Positions 19,079 through 29,693 are shown, numbered from the stretch's first letter. The stretch is 64,000 nt of DNA from Pogostemon cablin (GCA_023678885.1 CM042965.1:34267777-34331776); one strand, 5' to 3'. The notes: generated by a model not told the origin, from the sequence alone. Translations and numbers: made by a program.

Positions 19079-20062
19079 GAACGAAAGGTTGAAGAAGGGT
19101 TGGTGGAAAGCAAGGTTGGTGAAGAAAATGAAGAGATAGCTAAGAAAGATGAGAATGAGCCTAAGTGGATACCTAAGTGGAGAAGGGTGCAAGAAGAAAA
19201 GAAAACGGAGGAGAAGGTGAAAGAAGAGGAGTACACGCGTGACTATTGGGGTATTCCGATCACTCCATTCCCTATTCTCTATCCACAAATGTTTGTAAAA
19301 GAGGAGAAGAAAAGGGAGTTTGAGGAACATGTGAAGAATCTAAAGAAGAAGTATGAGGAGAAAAGAAAAGAAGAGCAACCCGAAGTAAGTGAATCGATGC
19401 AAAAAAGGGGGCCTACGAAAGTTGGTGATCCGAGGAAGTTCATAATCCCTTGTGATTTTGTAGGTAAAGGCACTCTTGATGCATTGGGTGACTTGGAGGC
19501 GAGCGTCAACGTGATGTCTCATGCCATGTTCAAAGATCTTGAAATTGGAGAGCTAAAGCCTACTACTATCCGTCTTGAAGTGGTAAATGGAGAAGTTGTG
19601 AAGCCACTAGGGATTGTTGAAGACGTGGAGGTGAAAGTGAAAGAGCTAGCTTTCCCGGTTGACTTCATGGTATTAGAAGTGAAGGCGGACCCTCGAGTTC
19701 CACTCATTTTGGGAAAGCCATTTCTAACTACCGGAAGAGCAAAAATTAATATTGGAAGAGAAGAGTTATCCTTGAGCTCAAAAGAAAAAAGTGTCACATT
19801 CTTGTGCAATAAGAAAAAAGGAGCCAAGTCTCATTTGAAGTCTCCGGATGATCTTATGGATCATGACTCTATTCTCTTTGACAATTTAAATTAATTTCTT
19901 CATGATTATATGAAAATGTCAAATTCTAACTTGTCTTCTTGTGAAGTTGATAGGATGAAAGTATCAGAGCTTGATTGGAAAATAGACAAAGGAGGAAGAG
20001 AAAGTTCACTAGAATCTCTCCTTGAAGATGACTTGATGCTTGTAAGCAAGAATGGTGAAGTG
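19079..20062 (+). pseudogene. Athila-like gag-protease linker and aspartic protease, broken
   Basis: An open stretch of 264 codons (19100-19894) starts after a TAG that separates it from gag. It has a charged Lys/Glu linker (YWGIPITPFPILYPQMFVKEEKKREF), then the retropepsin core DPRKFIIPCDF, ALGDLEASVNVMS, FKDLEIGELKPT, AFPVDFMVLE and RVPLILGKPFLTTGRA. The catalytic triad normally reads D-L-G-A in this clade; here it is D-L-E-A, so the enzyme was probably inactive. Downstream SELDWKIDK (near 19970) matches the post-protease segment of the other two elements. The sequence then breaks into the 3' LTR. Confidence 0.88.
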
Positions 20063-20148
20063 GAGATCGCTTAAGCACTAGTGCCTACCTCCCTGTATTT
20101 TGATAAATTCTTGAATTGGTCAACCCGATTACAAGTTATGGCTAATCA
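20063..20148 (+). repeat. 3' LTR remnant of the Athila-like element
   Basis: Matches the last 86 bp of the 5' LTR (agatcgcttaagcactagtgcc ... gttatggctaatca) and is followed by the gggag duplication. Confidence 0.9.
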
Positions 20149-20153
20149 GGGAG

Positions 20154-20310
20154 AAAGATAGATTTTCATTAACGTTGATATCTGTTTGTAAGTGTACAAA
20201 ACCATAATATTCTCACTCTTAATATAGAGAAGAGAAAGGGTACAATTGTAAATAAACTCTCTTCCTATACTAATGATTAAAGGAGTAATATACATATAAA
20301 ATATTTCACA
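20154..20310 (-). repeat. Copia 3' LTR, inner part
   Basis: aaagatagattttcattaacg to atatttcaca matches 35484-35640. Together with 15599-15665 it rebuilds a ~224-bp LTR. Confidence 0.88.
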
Positions 20311-20331
20311 ATACTCCTCCTTGGACATTAC
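20311..20331 (-). promoter_or_regulatory. Copia polypurine tract
   Basis: On the minus strand TGTCCAAGGAGGAGTAT abuts the LTR start TGTGAAATATT. This is the usual Copia plus-strand primer and fixes the orientation. Confidence 0.75.
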
Positions 20332-22221
20332 GACGTTACGACATCATTTACATGCCTCGTTAAAAATCTCGCTAGAAAACCCTGTAGGAAAAACCAGTCG
20401 AGGAAAAGAGTACATGTGTTATTCATAATAGCTGCCTCATTAAAAACTTTCAACTAAGGAAACCTCGTGAAAAAAAACTTAGTTAAAGAAAAGAGTACAG
20501 CTTGGTCTTCAGGACCCAATCTTCAAGATTATTTAGATGTTGTTTCCTCCCCAAGACATTTAGATTGTTTGTCTCATTAAAACCTTCAACTAAGAAAACC
20601 TTCATAGGAAAAAACTTAGTGAAGGAAAAAATATTACAGATCTTATGGTTTTGATACGTTGCATTAGTTGCCTCATTAAAAAACCTTAGACTAAGAAAAC
20701 CCAGTGGGAAAAACTTAGTAAAGGAAAAAAGAGTACAACTATTAGTCTTCAGGACTTAATCTTTTGGATTGTTTAGAAATTACTACTCCCCCTGAAAACA
20801 AGGATACATTGTAATATAATTGCAGATCTTCAAGATCAAAAGTTTGAAATATATTTGGAATCTTCACTCTCCCTGAAGACGACAATCTTCTGGGTCTACA
20901 TAATACAATACTACAAGCACATACTAAAATATAATTTGAGAGTAAACAAAACAACGATAAATAATTTAGCTTTTTACATGAGCAAATGATGTGTAATATC
21001 TCACTGCTCTTTTGGAGCATATAAAATAAATTTGTCATGTCTCGCATAATATATTAATTCCTCATTCATGTAACACATAATTTTTGTCTTATAAAAGACT
21101 GGGAAATTTGTCTTTCATCATGCCCTATGGGCTATAAATTTATTATATCAACAATCTTATTACACCAGTTTGAAACTTTAATATTATGGGGATCATTTAA
21201 TTGACGTTCAAATCAATATATCAATGTCATGTTGGTTTCTTATAAATAAACTAATATATTTTGTATCTACGAGATACTTGAGGATATGATTAATTTCATG
21301 TAACTTCTCTTTATCCGAGAGTCATAAAATCTTGCTAGCAAGTTCATCATAAATGCATATCAGGCCTGATACAATTATGAGAAAACATGTGCTTTAAAAG
21401 CACTAAATGTAGGGACTTCTAGCCCAAAATATCCTCATTATATACTCCAAGTATATAGATATAAGTTTTCCACTTCAAGGGATATAAACGACAATTGGAA
21501 TACAATATGAATAGATATATATATCTAAAACAATCATCAAATAAATTAACTGATATTTAAATTTAAAATATTCTCAATCTACAGGTTGAGACAACTCTTG
21601 GGTTTTATCCAAGTTCTTTAATTTCTAAAAATCTGTCATCTTGGCGTGAGTTAACTTGTATAAATTTCTGTACATCCAAATCTTAAATCATTCATATACA
21701 CACAATTTACATTCTTCTTCAGGAAGACATAACAAATTAAAATGTAGCATATCCATATTAATTGTTTCAAGGTTTTACAATGACCAATACTGTAGATATA
21801 TGTTGTTATATTTTATTCTCATCCAAATTGAGAAGATTAAATCCTTCGTGGATTTTCATGTAAATCATGTAATGATGTATATTTACTGCATATCTAAATA
21901 TATTAAAACTATCATATAAATTAAGTAGCGAAACGTAATGTATAATGGGAGAGTATGTATCATTTATATATTGGGCCTCTGCAAGAACCCTTTGAGCTTT
22001 TACTGATCACCACTTTATCATTCATATGTTCTTCTGGGACAGATATTTATATCACATCAGAGAACATTTAAATAAATATTTAACGAGTTAAATCTCGATC
22101 TCATTGCTTTATACTGTCTTACAAAATATTCGTGCTTATGGCACTTTGATATCATATATAAGTTCTGGATCCAGATTATTATTTAAGACAGTAAAAGTGA
22201 ACGAAGAAGCAAATGCGTTGT
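20332..22221 (-). mobile_element. Copia internal remnant, 3' side
   Basis: No open pol frame. From 20365 to 20740 four degenerate ~100-130-bp repeats alternate cattaaaaac(c/t)tt, aactaag(g/a)aaacc and acttagt(t/g)aa(g/a)gaaaa, a pattern common just upstream of Copia 3' LTRs. The rest is AT-rich with scattered stops and would be the end of pol. It ends at the gttgt duplication (22217-22221) of the next insertion. Confidence 0.6.
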
Positions 22222-24022
22222 TGTTAGGCGTTATTTGCGCACTCCAACGTAATCCCCAAGTGTAGAGATATCAATTGCAGAGGTAAGTACCCAAGTTAAA
22301 GATATCTTTCCCACTGAGACAATTAATTATCTATTTATCTTAAATTACTATTCAAATAGAATTAATGTAACAAATTTCCAAGTATTTGAATTTAATTAAT
22401 ATCTAAAGTACTGAATTGATAAATGACTTAATAAATAAAAGAAAAGAAGAATTATTCGAGATTGAATTAAGAGAGAAATAACATCTCTAAGGTATCAGGT
22501 TTAGTGCAATTGATTTGGTTTCCTGGACGTCCTATTGTTCATTCATTCTATTTTAATGGAAATACATCACCAGACCCTATTAACCCACCAAATATGATTC
22601 GATTTCAAGTTAATAGTTTTATTCAATTAAAATTAAAAGATGCGTGAATCGTTTTGACCCTCCTTCCTAGATACTAATAATGCAAACATAAATTACCTCC
22701 GGATGGCCCATTTGACTAACAAATATTCTCTGAAAATACTACCCAATCTTATTCACTTCCTACTTGAATACTTAATTGCATTGTTCCACTAAGACAATCA
22801 AGTATCTTATTTACCAGCTCTTGGAATTATCGTGTTCACGGACAAACTACTCAATTCCTAGCAAATAGACAGTATGAATTATATTTACACACAAGCTAAC
22901 ACAACATACCAAGCATCACGGGCAACATCAATGATATATTGTGAAGACGTTACAAACATATAAACACAGTCTTAATTAATCAAATCAACAAGAATCATAA
23001 TAACATGAATTCACAACAGTTGTCTAGGTTTTTCAAATCAACTACCCTAACCTTCAATCCCTAGAACTGTAAAAGGTTTTTAGCCCATGAGGTTACACAT
23101 AACCCTTATGGCTGACAATTCCATAACAAAATCAACAAAAGAAGAAATTAAAGAAAAGAAACAAAACCCTAGTGTCAAGCGGTTTACGTTCTTCCCCCGT
23201 CTCTCCGATTGGATTGCCTCTTTCAACCGCACTTGAATCTTCCTCCGGACTGATGGAATGGATGGATGAATGATCTAATGTGAGTGAGTGGATGGTGCGT
23301 GAATGGAATTCACGTTATGTTTCTATTGAATGTGATCGGTTTCTTTTCTCCAGGTGTCTTGATCCCTTTTTATACCATGGGCCACAAATTTGACTCCCTT
23401 GGGCTCTTTTTTCATGTTCTCACGCACTGGAGGGTGAAAATTCCAATTTTTGACCCAAAATAACTCAACACGAGTTGGGATGCCCAACTCGAGTTGCAAC
23501 ACGACCAGTGTTACGTTGAAATGTAACTCGAGTAAAACCAATACGAGTCGTGTTGATAACTCGTGCTATTGCCTATCTAGTGGTGTCGCAATGCTCTGAA
23601 ACTGGATTGCCCATGGACCCCAACACTGGTCGTGTTACAAGTCGTGTTGGGTCCTGCAACTCGTGTTGGCTCTCTGGACTGCCTACGGATCCCAACGCTA
23701 GTCGTGTTACAAGTCGTGTTGCACATGCTAAGTCGTGTTGCATTACTTTTGCATTCTGACCATCTACGGGACTCAACACTGGTCGTGTTGCAAGTCGTGT
23801 TGAGTCTTGCAACTCGTGTTGGCCCTTTTTGAGCTCGTTTCTTTCCCATCTTCGGTTCTGCTTCATTTTAACCTGTTTTAACCTTCAAAACTCAACAAAA
23901 ACCTAAGTAGCACCATAATCATGCAAAATACGTAAACCATGCAATCCCACACGAATATATGGCCTTATTCTAATAAAAAGTGTAATGTGAGACCGAAAAG
24001 ATATAAATTTTCACTCTCATGA
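22222..24022 (-). repeat. 3' LTR of the gag-protease element
   Basis: Starts TGTTAGGCGTTATTTGCGC and ends tttcactctcatga; it matches 29721-31502 over the full length with scattered changes. It includes the CACGAGTTGG/CGTGTTG island (23461-23830). The minus-strand TATA copy is at about 23370-23380. Frames called across the island are products of its short repeats. Confidence 0.93.
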
Positions 24023-24036
24023 ACCCCCCAAACTAC
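24023..24036 (-). promoter_or_regulatory. Polypurine tract
   Basis: On the minus strand AGTTTGGGGGGTTC directly precedes the LTR end. The element at 57-64 kb has the same arrangement (TTTGGGGGTT). Confidence 0.8.
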
Positions 24037-25630
24037 CTTGTTGTTCGTCCCCGAACAGCGAATTCAAAACAAGAGAGAGATGAGAGTTGAAATTCTACAG
24101 CAAATAAGGGATCACACACATCCAAACCATGATAATACACTCAAATGCCAAAATTCTATCAATTGAAACACGAACGTCAAATTAGTCACATCCCATTTCA
24201 GAATGCTCATCATCCACTCTCACGGATAGTATTTACACTCATCGCTAAAGTGTGAGATGTACACTTTCTTGGTTAAAATATATGCACTCAAATCAAATCA
24301 CATGCACTCGTTACCATAAGCTTGACAATTATCTAGACTCTCCACTAACTTGAAAGACTTAATGATGAGATCACAAAGGACTTGCTTAGGGTTGTAACGT
24401 TGGCTCTTTGGACAAGGATAGGTAAATATGGAATAAGTGACTTGATCACTTGTAGAGAATCAACAATAGAGATACATTTTCAACACATATACTTGATAAA
24501 TCAATCTCTCTCTTTTTTCTCTTTTCATTTCTTTTCATCATTTCAGTCCTCCCTTTACTTTCAAGCTCAACGTCTTCTTTTCATTTCTTTCTCTTCTTTT
24601 TAAATAGGGTATCAGTTTCAGGCACTACCCCCTTTTGCTAGTTTTTCACCATCATTCATCTTCAATCACTTTCCACCAATGTCTATCATTCCAAGTTTCT
24701 TTACACAGCACCAATCTGACTCCTTTAATTCTCTACTAGGATAGGTATTTAAAAGCTTTTAAAGGAATAAGTTTGTTGTCTTTATAGGCTTCCAACGAAT
24801 AAGGCTTAAAGGCTCAAACGGGAGACTATGGATAATATTACAAGGTAGGATTAAACTTTGGCTAGTGACTCGATAAAGAATAAAATGGCCTAAGTTCATT
24901 TCCCATCATCTAATCAATCATCTAGCCTCAAGTAGATTAAGAGTCAAGTTCTGAATACATGCATGTAAACGATGCCTTCAAGAAACAAACCAATCATTTA
25001 TCTTCATGATTCTTTAAAGCTCAAATCTCACATGGGTTTAATAGAATAATGAGCATTCTTACACATGCTTATGAACCAATATTAATACATGCAACAATCT
25101 TAAGTATTCCAACATTCAAATGCAACTCTAGCTAGATTATCACCATTACAGTATACCACACCACCACATTATCAATTATTCCAAATTCAATTCAATCAAA
25201 TGTTTAGAAAAATCCAACAATCATCCTCAAGAATAAAAAATTAACCACACCGAAACTAAGATTAACACACAACAAAAACAAACTAAAAACATACACCTGG
25301 ACAATCACAAAAAATCGACAACTCAATATAATCAAATGAATCGAAAATACTGAAAAATCGCAAAAAAAAAATAATTATCCAAGCACACAACACAATAAAG
25401 AGAATTTACTTCAGTGCGGCGAGATAAGGTATATACGTAGCCCCCCCAAACTTAGGCCAAACTAAGTGTTAGACTAAGTTTATAAAGAAGTATATACCGT
25501 AGTCGAGCTACACCTAATAAACTTTCTCAAACACGAAGACTCAAGAAAACAAATAAAATGGGAGGGTCGGCCCCCAACAAGCGCTCAAGTTTAATGTCGA
25601 AGAGTCACGACGGATACCTCTTTTTAATTA
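24037..25630 (-). mobile_element. 3' untranslated region of the gag-protease element
   Basis: About 1.6 kb without coding similarity. Near the polypurine tract it carries gttgttcgtccccgaacagcg, and at 25441-25480 cccccaaacttaggccaaact. Both are shared with the corresponding region of the third element (58816-58836 and 60541-60570), as is the ggtatcagtttcaggcactac word at about 24608. This conserved non-coding block is where pol would lie in an autonomous element. Confidence 0.75.
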
Positions 25631-26511
25631 CTAGATCGGAGCATAATCTTCTTGCATTCGCACCTTCAAGTACTTCTTTCCTCTCTTGTTTTCTTCATGC
25701 ATCTCACCTTTCTTTGTCTCTGTTACAGGATCCTTTGACTTCCATTCCTCCCTTGACTGTCTTGACTCCTCCTTGTCAATCCTCCACTCTATTGTAGAAT
25801 CAACCTGCTTAGTGAAATAAGGATTAAACAAGTTAGAACTGTCAATAACAAACTCTGTATCGACTTCCTCCACAGACTTGCATTGTTGTTGATCTATAGG
25901 CCACTACATCTCTTTGTTAAAAAAGAAGATGATTTCTTTATCATTGACCCTCAGGCTCAACTCTCCTTTGAACACATCTATCAGAGCTCTTCCAGTTGCA
26001 AAGAATGTACGCCCTAAGATCAGAGGCGCGCCATCCATGTCATCCTCCATATCACTACAACATAAGTAGCATTAAATAACACCTCATAGTAATACTTTAA
26101 ATTTATTTAACACAAAATGGTAACACTTTTAAAATTATTATGATATGTAACATTTTTTTAACACTTTCTATATAAGTAACACATACATATAACACTTTTC
26201 TAATATGTAATACATGTATATAACACTTTATATATATAACACATTTTATGTAATACTTTTATAAGGGTAACACTATAATATAACACTTATACTTAAGAAA
26301 TATTTTTAAGTAATACTTCTACATACATGAATTATTTACACAACACTTAAAATGGAGTGGTATTTTTAATACTCCATATTTATAAGATGAATATTATTTG
26401 AAACGTAACACACACACACATACACACACACTATATATATATATATATATATATATAGATATATTTATATATATAATAATTTAGTTTAATGTAATTATAT
26501 AATACAAAATA

Positions 26512-26592
26512 CTCCCTCCGTCCCACATCAATGGTTACGCTTCCTTTGTAATTTACAAATGAAGCGTAACCATTGATGTGGGATGGAGGAAG
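26512..26592. mobile_element. 81-bp Stowaway hairpin nested in the CACTA element
   Basis: CTCCCTCCGTCCCACATCAATGG folds almost perfectly on its partner CCATTGATGTGGGATGGAGGAAG; TA on both sides. It is nearly a pure palindrome, like 36723-36803. Confidence 0.9.
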
Positions 26593-26810
26593 TATATATA
26601 GTTCGTTACATAAAATATATTTTATTTTAATATAATTATTTAAAATTGAATTATAAAATTAATAAGAATACTTTATTCACGAAAAATATTTTAAAATATA
26701 TTTACTTACCTTTTATGTTAATTGTTAAAATATTAAACTGCAAAAATTTTATTTAAAAAGGAAAAAAAACTAGAAATATATAATAAAATAAATATCAAAT
26801 ACATGTAAAG

Positions 26811-26880
26811 CTTGATGGACTAGCAAAGTTGGTAAAGGAGATGCATTGTAACACATAGGTCATGGGATCAAATCCACACG
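26811..26880 (+). ncRNA. tRNA-like Pol III promoter segment (SINE head or tRNA relic)
   Basis: TAGCAAAGTTGG (26821-26832) fits the A-box consensus TRGCNNAGYNGG at every position. GGATCAAATCC (26865-26875) fits the B box GGTTCGANNCC except at two positions. The spacing of about 33 nt is normal for tRNA and SINE promoters. T-rich sequence follows at 26886. I see no clean cloverleaf, so a SINE head is likelier than a tRNA gene. Confidence 0.55.
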
Positions 26881-27428
26881 ATTACAATTTTATTTTTTAT
26901 TTTATAAAGTGTTACATAAACTTTTTGTTGTAACATTTATAAAGTGTTACTAAAGTAAATGTAACATTTTTTTAAGTGTTACTATATTAAGAAAAAGTGT
27001 TACATAAGACAATAGGTAACAGGGGCAACAGCGACACCCCTAAAATTGTTATCTATCATCTATAATAACACATTTAAGCCATTATATAACATTTTTTACG
27101 TGTTATGTAAAGCTATTTATGTTGTAGTAATATTAAGAACAAGAAAGTCCACAAGAAAAGTCAAATTCGACACCCTCACCAGCACATCTTCAATAACTTC
27201 CTCAGGGTATGTTAACGACCTATCTGCTAACTGTAAGGCAACAGATGTAGGTTTCAACTCCCCCAAACCAAGTTTCTTGAATACCGAGAAAGACATCAGA
27301 TTTATGCTGGCTCCTAGATCACACAGTGCTCTTCGAGATGGTCCTTTTCCAATTTCACAGGGAATGATGAAGCTCCCTGGATCCTTCAACTTCTCTGGTA
27401 GCTTCTTCTGAATAATGGAGCTGCAATT

Positions 27429-27976
27429 CTAAGTCAAATTTACTATCTCCACACTGTTCAGCTTTCTATTCCTCGAGATGAGTTCCTTGATAAACCTCGC
27501 ATAGTATGGCATCTGAACCAAGACCTCTAAAAAGGGAATAGTGACTTGGACATCCCTCATAACTTTAGCAAAATTTCTGAACTTCTCATCAAGGCTCTTC
27601 GACAAGAATTTCTGAGGAAACAGAATTCGTACCTTTATTTTTTGAAGTCCCAAACTGTCTTTCTCAAATACCACTTCCACTTCTCTCAGTCTCTTAGCTC
27701 TCTGCCATTTTTTATCAGCGATGGCTTGATCAGTTTGGCTCACTATAGAATTTGGACGTGTAGGGAATCCCGGAGGTGAACTTATATCGAGTTGGGGTTG
27801 AACTGCATCTTGAAGCACTGCCTGATCTGCAGGAACGCTGCTCGGCTTGACTTGGTCACCCCCAATTCTGGCTCGACTTGAACGGGTGCCAAGCTAGTGG
27901 CCAAGTGACCTTGCTCTTCTTTTGTTCCATCTTGCATCAGTTCTGTTACGTCCTGCATCAGTTCTGCACCTTTACA
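27429..27976 (-). pseudogene. Gag-protease linker, frameshifted
   Basis: An open frame of 129 codons (27818-27429) contains KKWQRAKRLREVEVVFEKD, FPQKFLSKSLDEKFRNF, VTIPFLEVLVQMPYYARFIKEL. It matches the KKWQKAKAERAEKEK..PNYARFLKDI linker of the third element. It is in frame with the protease but separated by one TAG (27429-27431). Upstream, a frameshift near 27830 and a stop after LRFRK (27977-27979) separate it from gag. Confidence 0.85.
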
Positions 27977-28498
27977 CTATTTCCTGAACCTCAAAGTGAT
28001 CGCATTTGCACTCTCCTTCGGGTTGATTTCTGTATCTGAAGGAAACTTTTCCTTCTGAATCTGGTGCTGCTGCTGATTCACCATAGTTGAGATCTGACCC
28101 ATAGAGTATATGAGACTCTGCAACTGCTTATTGACTTCTTCATGCTGCTTTGTCATATTCGAATCCATAAGTACAATGCAGTTGTTAATCTTGTCAATAT
28201 CTCCATCAGTCTTCTTCATATATCTGGCCAACACTTCATCAATACTAGCTCTTCCTTCTTCAGTCTTGGCTCCATGATCAAAGTTAGGAGTGTATGGAAA
28301 TGCATTATTTGGATTTGAATATGTAAAGTTCTCATGCCTCGTTTGATTCTGCCAATTTCCTCCTTGATTACTAGGACCTCCCCCTTGGTTATTCCTTTGG
28401 TTGGAATTTCCTTGAGGGTACCTATTTCCTTGCCAATTCTGAGGTGCTCTTGTACCTACCTTAGAGACTCTGCCCCATAGCCCAATTGGCGTCCTCAA
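27977..28498 (-). CDS. Gag C-terminal part
   Basis: 173 codons, Asn/Gln/Gly-rich at first (NWQGNRYPQGNSNQRNN), then FTYSNPNNAFPYTPNFDHGA, GRASIDEVLARYMKKTD and a coiled-coil-like stretch. The same order appears in the gags at 18.8 kb and 62.9 kb. It follows the gag core after a ~40-bp gap with a frame change. No zinc knuckle is visible, as is common in Athila gag. Confidence 0.82.
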   Translation of the reverse strand: MRTPIGLWGRVSKVGTRAPQNWQGNRYPQGNSNQRNNQGGGPSNQGGNWQNQTRHENFTYSNPNNAFPYTPNFDHGAKTEEGRASIDEVLARYMKKTDGDIDKINNCIVLMDSNMTKQHEEVNKQLQSLIYSMGQISTMVNQQQHQIQKEKFPSDTEINPKESANAITLRFRK

Positions 28499-28538
28499 CC
28501 TCTTGAAGGTTCATGACTACATCCTCACTAGCAGTCCC

Positions 28539-29351
28539 TTAGTTGCCTCCCCCATTCTTACCCGATATCTTTGTAACCAGGTGTTTGTTCATCTGTTCCA
28601 ACTGAGAGACAACCTTATCATTCCTATCAGTTTCAGATAACTTTCCTTCAATCTGAGCAACCTTTCCAAGTACATAACTTCCACGGACTCTTTCAGAAGG
28701 CCAATCCCTAGAGTTCATAGAGATATTATCGAATAACTTTTCTATGACATTTGACGTCTTGCCAAAAATTGTTCCTCCAGCAAATGCATCAACTAACACT
28801 CTTGATTCATTATCGAGGCCATTGTAGAAGACACTGATGTGCTGAGACTTTTTGAATCCATGTTGTGGGCATCTCCTCAATGCATTAGTAAACCTTTCCC
28901 AAGCCTCTCCAAATGATTCATCTCTCCTCTGCTTGAACTGATTGATTTCTTGCTTCAGTGCAAGAATCCTACCAGGTGGCATAAAACGATCAACAAACAG
29001 CTGCTGCAGCTCAGTCCAATTAGAGCAACTGTCTCCTGCCAATTTATCATACCACTCCCTCGCCTTATCAACCAAAGAGAACTGAAAAAGCCTCATCGTC
29101 CATCTATCATTAGTAGCATCAGCGGCTTTCACTGTATCCATATAGCTGTTGAAATGCTTCAAATATCCATAAGGTTCATCGAAAATGCCTTCGGCGAAGG
29201 GGTTTTTCTCCACCATATTGATCAGGGCTGGTATTATATCATTTGCTTCATCAGCTTGAATGACCCCAACTACGCCTGATCCTCCTAGGTTGGTAGACTT
29301 GAACGTCTGCCGAATGACAATGTCATCCTCATGTGTTGGTCTTTCTCTCAT
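28539..29351 (-). CDS. Gag core (Retrotrans_gag)
   Basis: Starts at ATG 29351 and runs 270 codons. Residues ~40-190 fit the Retrotrans_gag family: ALINMVEKNPFAEGIFDEPY, MRLFQFSLVDKAREWYDKL, WTELQQLFVDRFMPPGRI, FKQRRDESFGEAWERFTNAL, CPQHGF, FYNGLDNESRVLVDAFAGG, WPSERV. A coiled-coil-like C-terminus follows. Its ATG overlaps the stop of the N-terminal segment (ATGA, 29348-29351), so either a frameshift split one gag or the two are translationally coupled. It is one of the two least damaged reading frames in the window. Confidence 0.9.
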   Translation of the reverse strand: MRERPTHEDDIVIRQTFKSTNLGGSGVVGVIQADEANDIIPALINMVEKNPFAEGIFDEPYGYLKHFNSYMDTVKAADATNDRWTMRLFQFSLVDKAREWYDKLAGDSCSNWTELQQLFVDRFMPPGRILALKQEINQFKQRRDESFGEAWERFTNALRRCPQHGFKKSQHISVFYNGLDNESRVLVDAFAGGTIFGKTSNVIEKLFDNISMNSRDWPSERVRGSYVLGKVAQIEGKLSETDRNDKVVSQLEQMNKHLVTKISGKNGGGN

Positions 29352-29599
29352 TTATGCTGCTTCTGATTCAACTTCTGATTCAGCCTCTTCTGGGATAGCC
29401 TGATCTTCAATCTGCTCTTCTTCCTCTCTACAACTGCTTTGGGCTCCTGTGTATTCACTATCTTCTTCGGAATCGGTACCCTAACAGCCTTAGGATGTGC
29501 TTTGAGGTTTTTCATTGCTCCTCTCCTTTTTCTTGCAGACGCTTCAATTTCCAGATCAAATTCGAGATCTTGCGTTCCCTTCTTTGACCTGGTGTACAT
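29348..29599 (-). CDS. Gag N-terminal segment
   Basis: 83 codons from ATG 29599, very basic (MYTRSKKGTQDLEFDLEIEA, KKSRLKIRLSQKR). The MxTRSKKG..D.EIE start is typical of Athila gag N-termini. It ends TGA at 29348-29350, overlapping the ATG of the gag core. Confidence 0.72.
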   Translation of the reverse strand: MYTRSKKGTQDLEFDLEIEASARKRRGAMKNLKAHPKAVRVPIPKKIVNTQEPKAVVERKKSRLKIRLSQKRLNQKLNQKQHK

Positions 29600-29693
29600 G
29601 CAACTTCAAGAAAATTCAAGGTGAAGACAATTAAATCTCAAAATAAATATTCTAATTAAATAAGTAACAAAAAGAAAATAAATAATTAAAATT

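Larger units (their letters stand above)
15666..20148 (+). mobile_element. Athila-like LTR retrotransposon, 3'-deleted
   Basis: Flanked by the perfect 5-bp duplication gggag (15661-15665, 20149-20153) and inserted in the Copia LTR. Order: 5' LTR (15666-17234), tRNA-Asp primer site, gag, protease, then an abrupt join at gagatcgcttaagc (20063) to the last 86 bp of the 3' LTR. Reverse transcriptase, RNase H, integrase and most of the 3' LTR are gone. The gag and protease frames carry many stops. The TG..CA ends, the primer site and the Athila-type DLxA protease place it in the Athila/Tat part of Ty3/Gypsy. Confidence 0.9.
26053..27129. mobile_element. CACTA-type non-autonomous element inside the protease
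   Basis: Left end CACTACAACATAAGTAGC; right end, inverted, TACTACAACATAAATAGC. Flanked by atat on both sides (26049-26052, 27130-27133); CACTA elements usually duplicate 3 bp, so the last base may be ambiguous. The interior repeats (g)taacactttt and its complement about twenty times, as subterminal binding repeats do. No transposase. It contains a Stowaway hairpin and a tRNA-like segment. Confidence 0.82.
25631..27411 (-). pseudogene. Retropepsin-like protease and C-terminal extension, split by a CACTA element
   Basis: Minus frame from about 27411: LPEKLKDPGSFIIPCEIG, ALCDLGASINLM (catalytic D near 27318-27320, intact D-L-G-A), VFKKLGLGELKPTSV, LVDFLVLN, then the 1077-bp insertion 26053-27129, then MEDDMDGAPLILGRTFFATGRALIDV. 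Joining the two sides and keeping one copy of the atat duplication restores the frame seen in the sister element at 61.5 kb. A charged tail follows (STIEWRIDK, KRGKKYLKV) and ends at 25631. It shares WRIDK and KRGKKY with the third element, but I recognise no domain in it. The protease would cut Gag in the particle. The insertion and a stop after FFFNKEM make it non-functional now. Confidence 0.88.

Noticed and set aside
17317..19522. Minus-strand frames opposite gag and protease of the Athila-like element
   Set aside because: They are shadows of the plus-strand coding sequence with no recognisable product.
23550..23866. Overlapping frames on both strands with Cys/Arg/Thr repeats
   Set aside because: All cross the CGTGTTG palindrome island of the LTR. 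The same island gives different frames in the other LTR copy.
26811..26880. Functional tRNA gene
   Set aside because: A and B boxes fit but no complete cloverleaf with anticodon stem could be drawn, so it is listed only as a tRNA-like segment.
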